64,000 nt of DNA from Sphingobium sp. TCM1 (GTDB lineage Bacteria; Pseudomonadota; Alphaproteobacteria; Sphingomonadales; Sphingomonadaceae): positions 49,363 to 113,362 of the forward strand of contig NZ_LXVX01000004.1 of NCBI RefSeq assembly GCF_001650725.1. The letters run 5' to 3'. Positions 1-8,824 of the stretch are shown here, piece by piece. The notes under the pieces were generated by a model. That model was not told where the DNA came from, made no database searches, and saw only the letters and a list, made by a program, of their open reading frames with translations. The position numbers and the translations under genes were made by a program. The stretch's first letter is position 1; each line of letters begins with the position of its first letter.

Positions 1-23
1 GCACCACACTGGAAGGGATGCTG

Positions 24-1013
24 ATGAGCCGGGCGGTCGTCATCCGGGCGTTCGGGCCGCCCTCGGGCTTTTCGCTGGAGGAGCATGATCCCGGCGTACC
101 GGGACCCGGAAGGGTCCGCATCGCCATCCGCGCGGCGGGCATCAGTTATGTCGACGTCCTGGTCGCGGCGGGGCTGTACCAGTTGAAGCCCACCCTTCCC
201 TTCGTCCCTGGCAGCGAGTTTTCCGGGGTGATCGAGGCCGTCGGCGAGGGCGTCGATCCCGCACGTATCGGCGAGCGGGTGCTGGGCAGCGCCTTCGGCG
301 CGGCCATCGGTGAAGCTTGCGTCATTCCAGCCAAGCTCGCCCTGCCGCTCCCCGACGCGATGGATTTCGTGACTGCGTCGGTGTTTCGGGTCAGCTACGC
401 CACCGCCTATCATGCGCTGGTGCAACGCGCGCGGCTGCAACCAGAAGAAACGGTCTGCGTGCTAGGTGCAGGCGGCGCGGTCGGCTATGCCGCGATCGAA
501 GTCGCCAAGGCGCTGGGCGCCAGGGTGATCGGATCGGCTTCGACCGCAGACAAACGCGCGTTGGCGACGCGGGGCGGGGCTGACGCGGTGATCGATGCCG
601 CGTCGCCCAGCTGGCGCGACGACCTGAAGGCAGCCAATGCGGGCAAGCCGGTGGACGTGATCGTCGATCCGGTGGGGGGTGAAGCGACCGAACCGGCCTT
701 CCGCTCCCTGGCCTGGAACGGGCGGCATCTGGTCATTGGCTTTGCCGGCGGCTCAATCCCAAGGCTGCCGGTCAATCTCGCGCTGCTGAAGGGCGCTTCG
801 CTGATCGGCGTCGATGTGCGCCAGTTCGGGGATTATGAGCACGCGCTGGCGGAGGCCAATGTGCAGGCGCTGCTCGCCCTTTTCGCACAGGGCAAGCTGC
901 ACCCACCCATCGCCCGCACCTATCCGATCGACGATTTCGTCGCTGCAATGGAGGAAGCCCAGCGCGGCGTCACCGCCGGGCGCATCGTCATCACCATGGC
1001 CGCGCCACAATGA
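24..1013 (+). CDS. NADPH:quinone reductase-like MDR oxidoreductase
   Basis: Medium-chain dehydrogenase of the zinc-independent quinone oxidoreductase branch, about 329 aa. It has the N-terminal GroES-like fold (PFVPGSEFSGVIEAVG near residue 60-75) and a Rossmann motif LGAGGAVGYAA near residue 147-157, with no structural-zinc cysteine cluster. Expected role is NADPH-dependent reduction of a quinone or an enone/enoyl substrate in the cytoplasm. An ATG at 18 abuts the purine-rich GGAAGGG, so the ATG at 24, spaced 6 nt from it, is the better start. The stop overlaps the next gene by 4 nt (ATGA), so the two are co-translated; the operon may begin upstream of the window. Exact substrate unknown. 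Confidence 0.8.
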   Translation: MSRAVVIRAFGPPSGFSLEEHDPGVPGPGRVRIAIRAAGISYVDVLVAAGLYQLKPTLPFVPGSEFSGVIEAVGEGVDPARIGERVLGSAFGAAIGEACVIPAKLALPLPDAMDFVTASVFRVSYATAYHALVQRARLQPEETVCVLGAGGAVGYAAIEVAKALGARVIGSASTADKRALATRGGADAVIDAASPSWRDDLKAANAGKPVDVIVDPVGGEATEPAFRSLAWNGRHLVIGFAGGSIPRLPVNLALLKGASLIGVDVRQFGDYEHALAEANVQALLALFAQGKLHPPIARTYPIDDFVAAMEEAQRGVTAGRIVITMAAPQ

Positions 1014-1798
1014 TCCGCACGATCGCGGTCGAGGGCGCGAGGCTGGTCTATGAAGATGTGGGTAGCGGCGATCCGCTTCTGTGCGTTCATGGCTTTGGCG
1101 GCAGCCGGGCAAGCTGGGAGCCGATATGGCGGACCATCACTGCCGGTCGGCGGGGACTGAGGCTCGACCAGCGCGGCTTCGGCGAGTCGATAGCGAGCGC
1201 TGCTGTGGACTATAGCCACGCCGACGATCTGCTGGCGCTGATGGACGATGCCGGTGTTGCGCGATGCGACCTGATCGGATTTTCGCTGGGGGGTGCGGTA
1301 TCTCTGCAATTTGCTCTCGATCATCCCGAACGGGTGCGCCGACTGGTGCTGATCGCGCCTGCGCTGTTCGGCTGGGACTGGTCGGAGGCGTGGCGATCCG
1401 AATGGCGGGCGGTCACGACTCACGCGCGGGCCGGCGATATGGAGAGCGCGCGCCGTCGATGGCTCGCGCACCCGATGTTCACCGCGGCAATGCGCAATCC
1501 TGGACACGCTGCAATCATGCGCGAAGAAATCGCCCTGTTCCCCGGCCAGCAATGGGTCGAGGCAGATGGGCAGCGGCCAACGGGTTCCGACCTTGAACGG
1601 ATAGACATACTTGCCATGCCCTGTCTGTTGCTCACAGGCGAGCAGGACGTGACCGACCTGCGCGAGATCGCCGACCTGCTGCCTGTGCTGTCGGACCAAG
1701 TCCAGCGGCTCGACTATCCCGGCTGCGGCCACATGCTGATGCTGGAGGCCTCCAATCGCGTTGCGGCCGATATCAACAGGTTCCTGGCCACGGGCTGA
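1010..1798 (+). CDS. alpha/beta hydrolase
   Basis: Alpha/beta hydrolase fold protein of 262 aa. Visible are the oxyanion segment HGFGGS near residue 28, nucleophile elbow GFSLGG with Ser92, acid Asp in TGEQDVTD near residue 213, and the catalytic His in GCGHM near residue 241. The triad is complete, so an active esterase, lactonase or C-C hydrolase is expected. It starts inside the quinone reductase gene (ATGA overlap). Its 3' end faces the DUF2889 gene with a 5-nt gap. The substrate cannot be told from the sequence; the setting suggests an ester or ring-cleavage product. Confidence 0.8.
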   Translation: MIRTIAVEGARLVYEDVGSGDPLLCVHGFGGSRASWEPIWRTITAGRRGLRLDQRGFGESIASAAVDYSHADDLLALMDDAGVARCDLIGFSLGGAVSLQFALDHPERVRRLVLIAPALFGWDWSEAWRSEWRAVTTHARAGDMESARRRWLAHPMFTAAMRNPGHAAIMREEIALFPGQQWVEADGQRPTGSDLERIDILAMPCLLLTGEQDVTDLREIADLLPVLSDQVQRLDYPGCGHMLMLEASNRVAADINRFLATG

Positions 1799-1803
1799 TC
1801 ATT

Positions 1804-2883
1804 TCAGCCTTCCACGGGATCGGGCAGATGGCTCGCCAGCGTCGGCACTTCGGCCAACGCGCGCAGCATGTCGTTGAGATGTGTGCAGCCCGCGGTCTTG
1901 CGCAGCGTAAGCAACACTTCATTGCGCAGATCAACGAGCGGCACGCCTACAAGTGCGTCGACATTGACCGGCGCGGCGCGACACTCCTTGTACGGCAGGG
2001 TGCCCGGTCGCGCGACGACGCTGCGCAAGCACTGGGTTGCGGCGTCGGCCGTCGCAGTGAGTCGATATTCGTGAATCGCGATCCGGTCCCCGCCATCGGG
2101 CGCGCTGGCGCTGTCCTGAAAGCCGGATTCGACGTGAATGACATCGCCTTCACGCCAGACGTCGATGCGCCGGGCACGGCGAAAGTTCACCCCACCCCGA
2201 TCAATCAGCGGATGCCAGCCATCGGGATCTTCAGGGTTGACCAGCGATGGAACGCGCGAGGCATTCTGGTCCGGCACGGGCCTGCCGCCGATGGACAGGG
2301 CGTCCGAACCCGGCCGGAAGCCGATGCAGATGCCTTCCATGCGCGCCGCATGGTCTGCTCGTTCCTGCACCGAAAGGCGCGACATCCAGTCCTGGGTCCA
2401 GCGCGACCAGGCCCAGCCGCCCACCAGCGACGCGCCCGCCAGATCGTCGAGCAGCAGGTAGAGCGGTGTGCCGCCCCGCTTTTCGCCAGGTAGCGCCTTG
2501 TCGATTTCCGCGCGCAGATAGCCGCCCGCTCGTGCGCCGGACAATTGGGCAAGTTCGGGACGCGGCGGCGTGCTGGTCACCGAAAGCATCACCCGGTGTT
2601 CGGCGACCACGTCGATGTGGGCCGTCGCGACGATGGCCGGCTTTGGGACAGGCCCGCCTCCCTGCCATTCCGTAACGATATCGCGCGCATCACCGGCAAA
2701 AATCACGTCGCCATCCTGGCCATCCGGCCAGGTCGCGTCGAGCGTCATCGTGCGGCGTACCGACCCCGGCCGGCGCAGGGGAGACGGCCCCCAGGGCTGG
2801 CTGACTGGAACGTCGAACAGCGGCAACGGCGCGCCCGAGAGCGCCACGCCGTGGGCCCCCGGTTCAATGGCAATGTCGCTCAC
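1804..2883 (-). CDS. DUF2889 family protein
   Basis: Protein of about 359 aa with the look of the DUF2889 family, best seen in the C-terminal segment GCTHLNDMLRALAEV, where that family carries a G-C-T-H-L motif. Function of the family is unknown, although members often sit among acyl-CoA dehydrogenase and CoA-ligase genes. I choose the GTG at 2883 because GTGA overlaps the stop of the upstream dehydrogenase; the TTG at 2967 would run far into that gene and adds Arg/Ser-rich residues that look non-coding. Last gene of the 5143-1804 minus-strand operon. Confidence 0.7.
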   Translation of the reverse strand: MSDIAIEPGAHGVALSGAPLPLFDVPVSQPWGPSPLRRPGSVRRTMTLDATWPDGQDGDVIFAGDARDIVTEWQGGGPVPKPAIVATAHIDVVAEHRVMLSVTSTPPRPELAQLSGARAGGYLRAEIDKALPGEKRGGTPLYLLLDDLAGASLVGGWAWSRWTQDWMSRLSVQERADHAARMEGICIGFRPGSDALSIGGRPVPDQNASRVPSLVNPEDPDGWHPLIDRGGVNFRRARRIDVWREGDVIHVESGFQDSASAPDGGDRIAIHEYRLTATADAATQCLRSVVARPGTLPYKECRAAPVNVDALVGVPLVDLRNEVLLTLRKTAGCTHLNDMLRALAEVPTLASHLPDPVEG

Positions 2884-3950
2884 CAGCCCGCCAGATCGGC
2901 CGCTCGCGCGCGATGCACGGTGGGACTGCCCAGATAAGCGCGATCGAAGAGCGAGCGGCGGAACCAAGTGTTGAGGCTATATTCCCACGTATAGCCGATG
3001 CCGCCATGCGCCGCCACCGCGGCGCGGGCCACGGACACGTAGCGATCGGCGATATGCGCCTTGGCCATCGCCGCCGCGCGTGCGGCATCGTCCTGCTGGC
3101 TATCCCAGGCATAAGCGGCATACCACATCAGGGCGCGGGCAGGCTCGACCTCCAGCGCCATCTGCGCCAACTGGTGCTTGAGCGCCTGAAAGCGGCCGAT
3201 CGCGACACCGAACTGTTCACGTTCCTTTGCATAGGCAACGGACAGGTCGAGGCAATATTGCGCGCCGCCGAGCGCGTCGGCCGAGGCCAGCACCAGGGCC
3301 GCATCGAAAATGCGCGCAACGCGCGCATCTCCGGGTTCGAACAGGACGGAAGCAGGCGCGCCGTCGAACGTCACGGCAGACAGGCGGCGCGTGCGATCAG
3401 CGGACTGCACGGCCTCCACGACGACTCCGGCACCCTTTTCGATCAGCGCCAGCCCGCCGCCCTGCGTGCCAACCAGGATCAGATCCGCCGCTTCCGCGCC
3501 GGGCACGAAACCGATAACGCCGCTCGCCTTGCCGCCCGCCACTGTCACGGCCCAGCTGTCGGGCAGCCAATTGCCGCCGAACGCCACGGTCGCTACGGTT
3601 TCGCCACTGGCGATCTTACCGAGCCAGGCCTCCCTGGCGTCCGCGTCATCGGCCAGATTGAGCGCCAGCCCCGCGAGGCAATGCTGAAGAACGGGGCCTA
3701 CCACACCGCCCTGGCCCAAAACTTCGATGCCCATGGCGAGATCGACCAGGCCCAGCCCCGCGCCGCCCACGCTTTCGGGCAAAGCGAGGCCTCCAAGGCC
3801 CAGCGCCATCAATGCGTTCCAGCTCTCGCGATCGAAATCGCCGCCGTCATTGACGATCTTTTCAAGTCGTTCGCGCGGCATCGCATCCTCCAACGTGCCC
3901 TTGAGCGCGTCCTGGATCGCCAGTTGCTCTTCGGTCGGATGGAACCTCAC
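2880..3950 (-). CDS. acyl-CoA dehydrogenase, smaller subunit of a tandem pair
   Basis: Acyl-CoA dehydrogenase fold of about 356 aa, a little shorter than the usual 380-400. It begins VRFHPTEEQLAIQDALKG, typical of the N-terminal helical domain. The C-terminal FAD-binding region has AAHGGIGYTWEYSLNTWFRR, with a Glu in the TWEY segment. The GTG start at 3950 overlaps the TGA of the neighbouring dehydrogenase (GTGA), so both should be made in equal amounts. Two dissimilar dehydrogenases side by side resemble the alpha2-beta2 enzymes of actinobacterial steroid side-chain catabolism (known family behaviour). Substrate is probably a bulky acyl-CoA (inference). Confidence 0.82.
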   Translation of the reverse strand: MRFHPTEEQLAIQDALKGTLEDAMPRERLEKIVNDGGDFDRESWNALMALGLGGLALPESVGGAGLGLVDLAMGIEVLGQGGVVGPVLQHCLAGLALNLADDADAREAWLGKIASGETVATVAFGGNWLPDSWAVTVAGGKASGVIGFVPGAEAADLILVGTQGGGLALIEKGAGVVVEAVQSADRTRRLSAVTFDGAPASVLFEPGDARVARIFDAALVLASADALGGAQYCLDLSVAYAKEREQFGVAIGRFQALKHQLAQMALEVEPARALMWYAAYAWDSQQDDAARAAAMAKAHIADRYVSVARAAVAAHGGIGYTWEYSLNTWFRRSLFDRAYLGSPTVHRARAADLAGW

Positions 3951-5143
3951 TTGTCCGCCTCCATGGCCAGGTCGCGCGGCAGGCCAAGGCCACGCTCCGC
4001 GATGATGTTGCGTTGAATATTGGTTGTGCCGCCGGCAATGGAATTGCCAAGCGTGCCCATGATCTGGTCCAGCCATTTTTCCGGGCCACGGCCACGGGTG
4101 CCCGCAGAAGCGGGTTCGATCAGCGCATGATCACCGATCAGCTCCTGCGCCAGCAGCGCCATCTCATGCCCGGTTTCAGTCAGCAGCAACTTCATCATGA
4201 GGCCGACGAGGCCGGGTTGTTCCTGCGCGGCGGCAAGACTGAACAGACGAAAGCTGGAATAGCGGTGCGCCATCACCCAGCCTTCGATCTTCGTCAGCGC
4301 ATCACGCACCTTCGCGTCCTTGATCGCAGGCTGGCCGTCAATCTCCATCTCCTGCGCCAGCTCGACCAGCTTGCGGAAGGTGCCACCCAGCGCATCAGCC
4401 GAGCCGATGGACGCGCGCTCATGTTTGAGCGTGGTGCGCGAGACATTCCAACCATCGCCCCGCTCGCCAACGATCCAACTCGCCGGGGTCCGGGCATTGT
4501 CGAAGAAAAATTCGTAGAAGCCCGCCTCGCCCGTCATCTGGCGGATCGGCCGGCGGGTGACGCCGGGCTGATTCAAGTCCAGCATCAGATAGGAAATGCC
4601 GCCATGCTTGGACGCGTTGGGCTCCGTGCGAAACAGGCCGAACATGTGAGTCGCGCGGTCGCCCTGGCTCGTCCAGATCTTCTGCCCGTTGATGACCCAC
4701 TCGTCACCGACCAGTTCGGCCCGCGTGCGGACCGACGCCAGGTCGGACCCGGTGCCGGGCTCGGAATAGCCCTGCCCCCACATCATGTCGCCGGCCATCG
4801 TCTGACGGATGAACATGTCCTTCTGCTCGGGCGTGCCCTTTTCCAGCAAAGTTGGGACCAGCATCGACATGCCGTTGCCGCCAATCTCCATCGGAGCACG
4901 GGCGCGGGCGAACTCTTCGCGGATGACCTGCGCCTTGACCACGTCGGCCGGCTGCTCCGATCCGCCATATTGTTTTGGAATCGCGCGATAGAGATAGCCC
5001 GCATCCGTCGCCTTGGTCCGGAAATCGCGGATGAAGGTCTTCAACTCATCCTTGCGCCGTTCGCCTGGCTGCCATGCGCCTTTCAGGAAGCTGCGCACCT
5101 CCCGGCGAAAGGTCTCGGCGCCTTCCCCATAGCTCAAATCCAT
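3947..5143 (-). CDS. acyl-CoA dehydrogenase, larger subunit of a tandem pair
   Basis: Acyl-CoA dehydrogenase of about 398 aa. The middle domain shows QGYSEPGTGSDLASVRTRA and NGQKIWTSQGDRATHMF, the FAD/acyl-CoA contact loops. The C-terminus reads GGTTNIQRNIIAERGLGLPR; the position where many single-chain family members place the catalytic Glu (YEGT) is Gly here, so the base may come from the partner subunit or another helix. An ATG at 5194 is possible, but MDLSYGEG at 5143 matches the family N-terminus and has GGGAG about 10 nt upstream. It precedes and overlaps its smaller partner. Confidence 0.85.
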   Translation of the reverse strand: MDLSYGEGAETFRREVRSFLKGAWQPGERRKDELKTFIRDFRTKATDAGYLYRAIPKQYGGSEQPADVVKAQVIREEFARARAPMEIGGNGMSMLVPTLLEKGTPEQKDMFIRQTMAGDMMWGQGYSEPGTGSDLASVRTRAELVGDEWVINGQKIWTSQGDRATHMFGLFRTEPNASKHGGISYLMLDLNQPGVTRRPIRQMTGEAGFYEFFFDNARTPASWIVGERGDGWNVSRTTLKHERASIGSADALGGTFRKLVELAQEMEIDGQPAIKDAKVRDALTKIEGWVMAHRYSSFRLFSLAAAQEQPGLVGLMMKLLLTETGHEMALLAQELIGDHALIEPASAGTRGRGPEKWLDQIMGTLGNSIAGGTTNIQRNIIAERGLGLPRDLAMEADK

Positions 5144-5303
5144 CTGACCCATTCTCCCAGGGCTGTCGTTCAATCGCGTTGCCACGTCTGCCATGACACT
5201 TCTTATACAACTTAGTCAAACAACTCTGCACGAGCCGGCAGGAAAGTCGGCGATGCAGGGCTACCACGCCACGCATGACTGACCTGATTGCGGTCTCCGG
5301 CGG

Positions 5304-6101
5304 TCAGGCGCCCTTTGCCTCCTGCATCGCCTTGTAGATCTGCGCCGTGGCGGTGGTAGACAGCCCCATGTTCAGCGCCTCATGATCCAGCGCGGTTTCG
5401 AACGCACTGTCCTCGGCGATATTGAGGTTCGACTTCATGTACCGATACCCCATGCGCGGACCGTTGGCGAGACGGTGCGCCGCCTTGAGCGTTTCCGCAC
5501 GCAGCACGGCATCGTCGAAGAGACGGGTGTAGATGCCCTTGGCCAGCGCGGATTCGGCGTCATATTTCTCGCCCAGGAAAAAGATTTCACGCGCGACGCC
5601 CGAACCCACTATCTTGGTCCAGAAATAGCTGGAGCCGAAATCGCCACCGGCGCCGATCCGGTCGAATGCAGACAGGAAGGTGGCCGATCGGCCGGCGAAC
5701 CGCAAATCGCAAGCCCCGGCGATGCCGATCCCCGCGCCTGCCACCGGGCCGTTCACCATCGCGATCGTCGGTTTGGGCATTTCATGCAGCAGGCGGGAGG
5801 TTTCCATGTAACCGCGCAGGCGGGCGAACCCCTGCTCCACGCGGCCGCCCACATCATTGTTCGCGGGAAGCGGCTTGTGCCCGCCCCCCTTGAGATCGCC
5901 TCCTGCGCAGAAGCCGCGCCCCGCGCCCGTTACGACCACACAGCCCACCGTGGGATCGCGCGCCGCATCGGCGGTCGCGTCGGCCAGCAAGGTCATGATG
6001 CCGTCGGCCAGCGCATTGAGTTTGTCGGGCCGGTTCAACGTGATGATGCGAACGCCGCCCTCATTATCCACCAGCACCTCGGGGGCCTGTGCTTCGTCCA
6101 T
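5304..6101 (-). CDS. enoyl-CoA hydratase/isomerase family (PaaG-like active site)
   Basis: Crotonase-fold protein of about 265 aa with N-terminal RIITLNRPDKLNAL and the oxyanion loop GRGFCAGGDLKGG. The two glutamates of classical hydratases are absent: the first position reads GAGIGIAG and the second lies in AFDRIGAGGD, where a single Asp remains. That pattern fits Delta-isomerase-type members such as PaaG more than a hydratase (family knowledge plus inference). Start chosen at ATG 6101; ATG 6125 is an alternative. Likely the promoter-proximal gene of the dehydrogenase operon, with a 160-nt gap before the first dehydrogenase, and divergent from the DUF35 gene at 6305. Confidence 0.8.
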   Translation of the reverse strand: MDEAQAPEVLVDNEGGVRIITLNRPDKLNALADGIMTLLADATADAARDPTVGCVVVTGAGRGFCAGGDLKGGGHKPLPANNDVGGRVEQGFARLRGYMETSRLLHEMPKPTIAMVNGPVAGAGIGIAGACDLRFAGRSATFLSAFDRIGAGGDFGSSYFWTKIVGSGVAREIFFLGEKYDAESALAKGIYTRLFDDAVLRAETLKAAHRLANGPRMGYRYMKSNLNIAEDSAFETALDHEALNMGLSTTATAQIYKAMQEAKGA

Positions 6102-6304
6102 CTCTGCCACGCGTCCGGTCTCCATATGATTTGACGGCCCATGCCTATCATGGTTCACTAGGTGATACAGCATAAAGCGCAAGATACTTGGTTCGCGGGA
6201 GGGGAATTTGACGGCGATGACGCACAAACCATCGTGCACGATGATCCTGCTTGGCGACGGGATTTGCGACGAACTGCTTTTGGCGCGAATGGGGCGGGCG
6301 CGCG

Positions 6305-6736
6305 ATGACCGATAAGATCCTCCGTCCGCTGCCCGCGACCGATCGCGACACCCTGCCCTTCTGGACCGGCGGGAAGGATGGCAGGCTGCTGATCGAACGA
6401 TGTAATGATTGCCATTATCTCATTCATCCGCCGACCGGCTTCTGCCCCCAATGCGAAGGGCGCGATACGGCGCCCCATGCGGTGTCCGGGCGCGCCACGA
6501 TCGAGAGCTTCACGGTCAATCACAAGCAATGGATGCCCGGCCTCACCGTGCCCTATGTGCTGGCGCTCGTCGCGCTGGAGGAAAGTCCCGAGGTGCGACT
6601 CGCCACCAATATCGTCGGTTGCGCGCCGCACGAGGTGGAGATCAACATGCCGGTCACGGTGCGCTTCGAGCAGGTGGATGATCTTTGGGTGCCGCTATTT
6701 GCGCCCATATCCGCAGCGGTGGAGCATGACGCATGA
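6305..6736 (+). CDS. DUF35 OB-fold protein with Cys4 zinc ribbon
   Basis: OB-fold acyl-CoA-associated protein of about 143 aa. The N-terminal zinc ribbon is intact (CNDC ... CPQC); the OB domain follows (ATIESFTVNHKQW, VRFEQVDDLWVPLF). DUF35 proteins pair with thiolase-like proteins: they are the MaoC-fused or stand-alone partner of Ltp2-type retro-aldolases in steroid side-chain degradation. Here the stop overlaps the thiolase-like gene by 4 nt (ATGA), so an obligate complex is likely. I start at ATG 6305 (MTDKILRPLPATD); the longer start at 6251 adds a non-conserved stretch. Confidence 0.85.
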   Translation: MTDKILRPLPATDRDTLPFWTGGKDGRLLIERCNDCHYLIHPPTGFCPQCEGRDTAPHAVSGRATIESFTVNHKQWMPGLTVPYVLALVALEESPEVRLATNIVGCAPHEVEINMPVTVRFEQVDDLWVPLFAPISAAVEHDA

Positions 6737-7920
6737 CCGCCTATGCCGAAAAACAGACTGCGATTACAGGAATCGGGCAGTCGAAAATATCGCGCGGGGC
6801 GGACAAGTCCGCGCTTGGCCTGACGATCGACGCGGCTTTGGGGGCGATCGCGGACGCAGGCCTGACCCGCGCCCACATAGACGGCATGGCGACCTGGCCA
6901 GGGGACCGGGCGGATGGATCGGGCTTTTCCGATGTCGGCATTCCAGCCTTGCAGGATGCGCTGCGGCTCAAGCTGGGCTGGTATTCCAACGCTGCCGAAA
7001 CGTCGGGGCAGTTCGGCGCGCTGTTCAACGCGATCGGCGCGATCGCATCCGGACTATGCCGCCACATACTCATATTCCGCACCATGTATGAAGCGACCGC
7101 GCGCAAGGCGGGTTTTGCCAACGCGCTGAATAGGCCTGGCGATCGAGTGCGCGGCCCCTTCGCCTGGTATGCGCCCTATCACACCTATGCCGCCGCGACC
7201 CAGCAGGCGCTCATGTTTCAGCGTTACGTCCATGAATCGGGTATCAAGCCCGCGCAGGTCGCACAGATCGCGATCAACGGCCGGCGCAATGCGAGCCGCA
7301 ATCCTGCGGCCATCTATCGTACGCCGATCGACATGGATGATTATTTCGCCTCTCCGATCATCTCCACGCCGTTGCGCTTGTTCGACTGCGACGTCCCGAT
7401 CGACGGTTCGACGGCCATAATCCTGAGTCACATCGACGCGGCGCGCGACGGGCCACATCCCGTTACCCATATAGAAGCGATCGGCAGTTCCATGCAGTAT
7501 CGCAACAGCTGGACCCAACTCGACGCACTCGCCACCCAGGCCCAGCCCAAAGTGGCGCAAATGATGTGGAACCGCACCGACCTCAAGCCCGCCGACGTCG
7601 ACGTCGCTGAACTTTACGACGGATTCAGCTTCCATACTATCAACTGGTTGGAAAACTTCGGCTTTTGCGGTCGGTATGAAGCGGGTGACTTCATCGGCGA
7701 CGGCAGCCGTATCGCGCTCGAGGGCGATCTCCCGATCAACACCAACGGCGGCGCGCTGTCCGCCGGACGGATGCACGCCTATGGGCAGGTGCATGAAGCG
7801 TGCGTGCAGTTGCGAGGGCTGGGCGGCGACCGGCAGGTCAATGGCACGCCACGCGTCGCAGCCCTATCGACCGCTGGCGGGCCTCTGGCGGGATGTTTCC
7901 TGTTGGTGCGTGCCAATTGA
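6733..7920 (+). CDS. thiolase-like (SCP2/Ltp2-type) protein, probable acyl-CoA retro-aldolase
   Basis: Thiolase-superfamily protein of 395 aa of the lipid-transfer-protein branch. It opens TAITGIGQSKISRGADKSALGL and ends with NTNGGALSAGRMHAYGQVHEAC, matching the thiolase Gly-rich C-terminal loop. The YDGFSFHTINWLENFGFC block is typical of this branch. With its DUF35 partner it should cleave beta-hydroxyacyl-CoA by retro-aldol chemistry instead of CoA-dependent thiolysis (established for Ltp2 homologues; inferred here). A second, diverged pair lies at 13277-14949. Confidence 0.82.
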   Translation: MTAYAEKQTAITGIGQSKISRGADKSALGLTIDAALGAIADAGLTRAHIDGMATWPGDRADGSGFSDVGIPALQDALRLKLGWYSNAAETSGQFGALFNAIGAIASGLCRHILIFRTMYEATARKAGFANALNRPGDRVRGPFAWYAPYHTYAAATQQALMFQRYVHESGIKPAQVAQIAINGRRNASRNPAAIYRTPIDMDDYFASPIISTPLRLFDCDVPIDGSTAIILSHIDAARDGPHPVTHIEAIGSSMQYRNSWTQLDALATQAQPKVAQMMWNRTDLKPADVDVAELYDGFSFHTINWLENFGFCGRYEAGDFIGDGSRIALEGDLPINTNGGALSAGRMHAYGQVHEACVQLRGLGGDRQVNGTPRVAALSTAGGPLAGCFLLVRAN

Positions 7921-7933
7921 GCCGCACCTGCGA

Positions 7934-8818
7934 TCAGCGAAGGCCGGCCTGTTCAAGCAATTTCTGGGCGCGCGACAGAAAGGGCCGGTCGAGCATCCCG
8001 CCCCTGTAACCTATGGCGCCGGTGCCCGGACTGGCAGAGAAAAGATCAACGATCGCTTGCGCTTCCGCGATTTCCGCGTCTGTTGGGCTGAACGCTGCGT
8101 TGATCACATCCACCTGTGCAGGATGGATCGCCAACATGCCTCGATACCCTTCGCGTCGCACCCTTTCCGCCCGCATCTTCAGGCCGTCAAGATCGCGAAA
8201 ATCGCTCTGTATCGTATCTATCGCCGTCACCCCGGCTGCAGCCGCGCCCAAAAGACATAAGGACCGCGCCAGTTCATAGGTAAAACCATAGCTGCCGTCG
8301 GAATTTCGATTCGTGGTCGCGCCGAGCGAATCAGCCAGATCCTCACTGCCCCATGTCAGCGCCACGACACGCGGCGCCCCCTTATAGTCGCCGGTATGGA
8401 ACATCGCTTGGGCAGTTTCGGTCACCAGCGCGATCACCGGGGTCGATCCCGGCGCGATGCCATTCGCCGCCTCCAACGCAGAGAGATAATGGTCCAGCCT
8501 TTCCACATCCTGCCGTCCGTGAACCTTGGGCAGCATGATCCCGCCGGGCCGTTCGGGCATGATCGCAACCAGATCATCAAGCGTATAAGGGCCATCCAGC
8601 GGATTGACCCGGACCCACAATCTTTCGTGCCCGTCCGCCCGCGTCTTCAGAACGGCGCAAACAGTTTGACGAGCGATAGCCTTTTTTTCGGTCGCGACAG
8701 CATCTTCCAGGTCGAACAGGACGATGTCGGCCGCACTGTCCACCGCCTTGGCCATTTTGCGATCATCATCGCCCGGCACGAATAGCCAGGACCGCATCGG
8801 CAAAAGGGACGCAGCCAT
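7934..8818 (-). CDS. HpcH/HpaI aldolase / CitE-like CoA ester lyase
   Basis: 294-aa protein of the CitE/malyl-CoA lyase family. Seen in order: RSWLFVPGDD at the N-terminus, VLFDLEDAV, RVNPLDG with the substrate Arg, MLPKVHG, ALVTETAQAM with the metal-binding Glu, WGSEDLADSLG with Asp, and AIHPAQV near the C-terminus. Family reactions are Mg-dependent cleavage or condensation of malyl-, citramalyl- or related beta-hydroxyacyl-CoA esters. It lies 6 nt behind the GntR gene, so the regulator and enzyme are co-transcribed. ATG at 8818 follows an AGGCG purine stretch; ATG 8797 is also possible. Confidence 0.85.
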   Translation of the reverse strand: MAASLLPMRSWLFVPGDDDRKMAKAVDSAADIVLFDLEDAVATEKKAIARQTVCAVLKTRADGHERLWVRVNPLDGPYTLDDLVAIMPERPGGIMLPKVHGRQDVERLDHYLSALEAANGIAPGSTPVIALVTETAQAMFHTGDYKGAPRVVALTWGSEDLADSLGATTNRNSDGSYGFTYELARSLCLLGAAAAGVTAIDTIQSDFRDLDGLKMRAERVRREGYRGMLAIHPAQVDVINAAFSPTDAEIAEAQAIVDLFSASPGTGAIGYRGGMLDRPFLSRAQKLLEQAGLR

Positions 8819-8824
8819 GATCGC

